From Treponema sp. (GTDB lineage: Bacteria; Spirochaetota; Spirochaetia; Treponematales; Breznakiellaceae): a DNA stretch of 5,624 bases. Positions 5,128-5,624 of this stretch are shown piece after piece; the first letter of the stretch is position 1, and every line of letters begins with the position of its first letter. Below the pieces are notes generated by a model. It had not been told where the DNA came from, did not search any database, and saw nothing but the letters and a program-made list of their open reading frames with translations. A program made the translations under genes and the position numbers. Location of the stretch: assembly GCA_031278025.1 (NCBI GenBank), contig JAITLF010000145.1, positions 1-5,624 on the forward strand. Reading direction: 5' to 3'.

Positions 5128-5624
5128 TTAATAGGACCGGCTCAGGTGAACCAGCCTCCCTAGAATACGGATATTTTCCAGGCTGCTGTAGATGGGTCGG
5201 CAGGCCGGATTCTCCGACTGCAGCCTGACTCGTGAACTCTCTTGAAAAAACCGTTTCAACGCGGCGGTGTCGTTTACCTGCACTACCACAATCTCGCCGT
5301 CCCGCGCCAATTCCGTCTGCCGGATGACGGCCATGTCCCCGTCCAGGATTCCCGCCCCGTTCATTGAATCCCCCTGAACCCGCGGCGCGAAGTACACCCC
5401 CTCCTCCTTAATCATGGAGCGGGGGACCAGGATTGTCCCTTCCCGGTTGGATTCCCCATTGAGAGGACTGCCCATGCGTATGCGGTTTTTTTTCTTCAAA
5501 ACCGAAAGATGATCATAGGCGCCCTTTATCGATATGCCAAAATGGTCCGCTATTTCCCGCACCGTAGGCGGATACCGGGTATTGATGCAGGTTCTGATGA
5601 AGGACAATACCTCCCGTTGGCGTC
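5128..5624 (-). CDS. LexA-family repressor lacking the cleavage-site segment, 5' end cut
   Basis: The frame enters from the right edge as RQREVLSFI, the LexA opening, so the TTG at 5607 behind GGGAGG is an internal codon and the true start is outside. In numbering from that TTG, residues 14-43 form the winged helix-turn-helix (PPTVREIADHFGISIKGAYDHL...LKKKNRI). Residues 60-159 form the C-terminal S24-peptidase fold: VPRSM, VQGDSMNGAGILDGD with catalytic Ser81, GEIVVVQV, and ALKRFF with catalytic Lys118, then RLQSENPA. LexA represses DNA-repair genes and cuts itself at an Ala-Gly bond when RecA is activated. Between the two domains only about 17 residues remain (RMGSPLNGESNREGTIL), where LexA normally has about 40-45 including the PLLGRVAAG-like strand. 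No Ala-Gly site is present there, so self-cleavage looks impossible while the dyad is kept. It could be a stable repressor paralogue. The frame is unbroken, so a simple frameshift does not explain the gap. Confidence 0.85.
   Translation of the reverse strand, partial: RQREVLSFIRTCINTRYPPTVREIADHFGISIKGAYDHLSVLKKKNRIRMGSPLNGESNREGTILVPRSMIKEEGVYFAPRVQGDSMNGAGILDGDMAVIRQTELARDGEIVVVQVNDTAALKRFFQESSRVRLQSENPACRPIYSSLENIRILGRLVHLSRSY

Noticed and set aside
5605..5607. TTG as the start of the LexA-like gene, with GGGAGG upstream
   Set aside because: The same frame continues upstream as RQREV, the conserved LexA N terminus, so the gene runs off the window.

Overview
This 5.6 kb window comes from a bacterial chromosome, and every credible gene lies on the minus strand. 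Read in the direction of transcription (right to left) the order is: a LexA-family repressor whose 5' end is cut by the window edge, a full-length Tex protein, a 213-residue ORF built almost entirely of a 7-residue tandem repeat, a lipoprotein of the polysaccharide deacetylase (NodB/CE4) family, and then two transposase remnants. The roughly balanced base composition, the loose lipobox (FFFSC) and the wording of the LexA helix-turn-helix suggest a spirochaete, most likely a Treponema of the termite-gut type. That placement is from memory of the families and was not tested by a search.

Region by region: 5128-5624 holds the LexA-like gene and 2624-5056 holds tex, with 71 bp between them containing a hairpin without a U-tract and a weak promoter-like box. 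After tex, a 57 bp gap with no terminator leads to the repeat ORF (1925-2566). Its TGA lies 1 nt from the ATG of the deacetylase lipoprotein (739-1923), whose strong ribosome binding site sits inside the end of the repeat ORF. So the repeat ORF and the deacetylase, and perhaps tex, look like one transcription unit with translational coupling. The stretch 610-738 holds only short inverted repeats, one of which may be a weak terminator. From 609 to 1 there is a frameshifted N-terminal piece of an IS4-type transposase, followed directly by the 5' end of an ISAs1-type transposase that runs out of the window.

Three things stand out. The LexA homologue keeps its Ser/Lys dyad but lacks the whole segment that normally carries the Ala-Gly self-cleavage site. 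The 21-nt tandem array encodes a lysine-rich heptad repeat with a 14-residue higher-order period, and it stays open in three frames. The deacetylase has a run of 10 T in its signal peptide: loss of one T would disconnect the upstream start and bring a second, better-placed ATG into frame with the same lipobox. No complete undescribed system can be demonstrated from this window alone; the repeat ORF coupled to a surface lipoprotein with a potentially switchable signal peptide is the best candidate.
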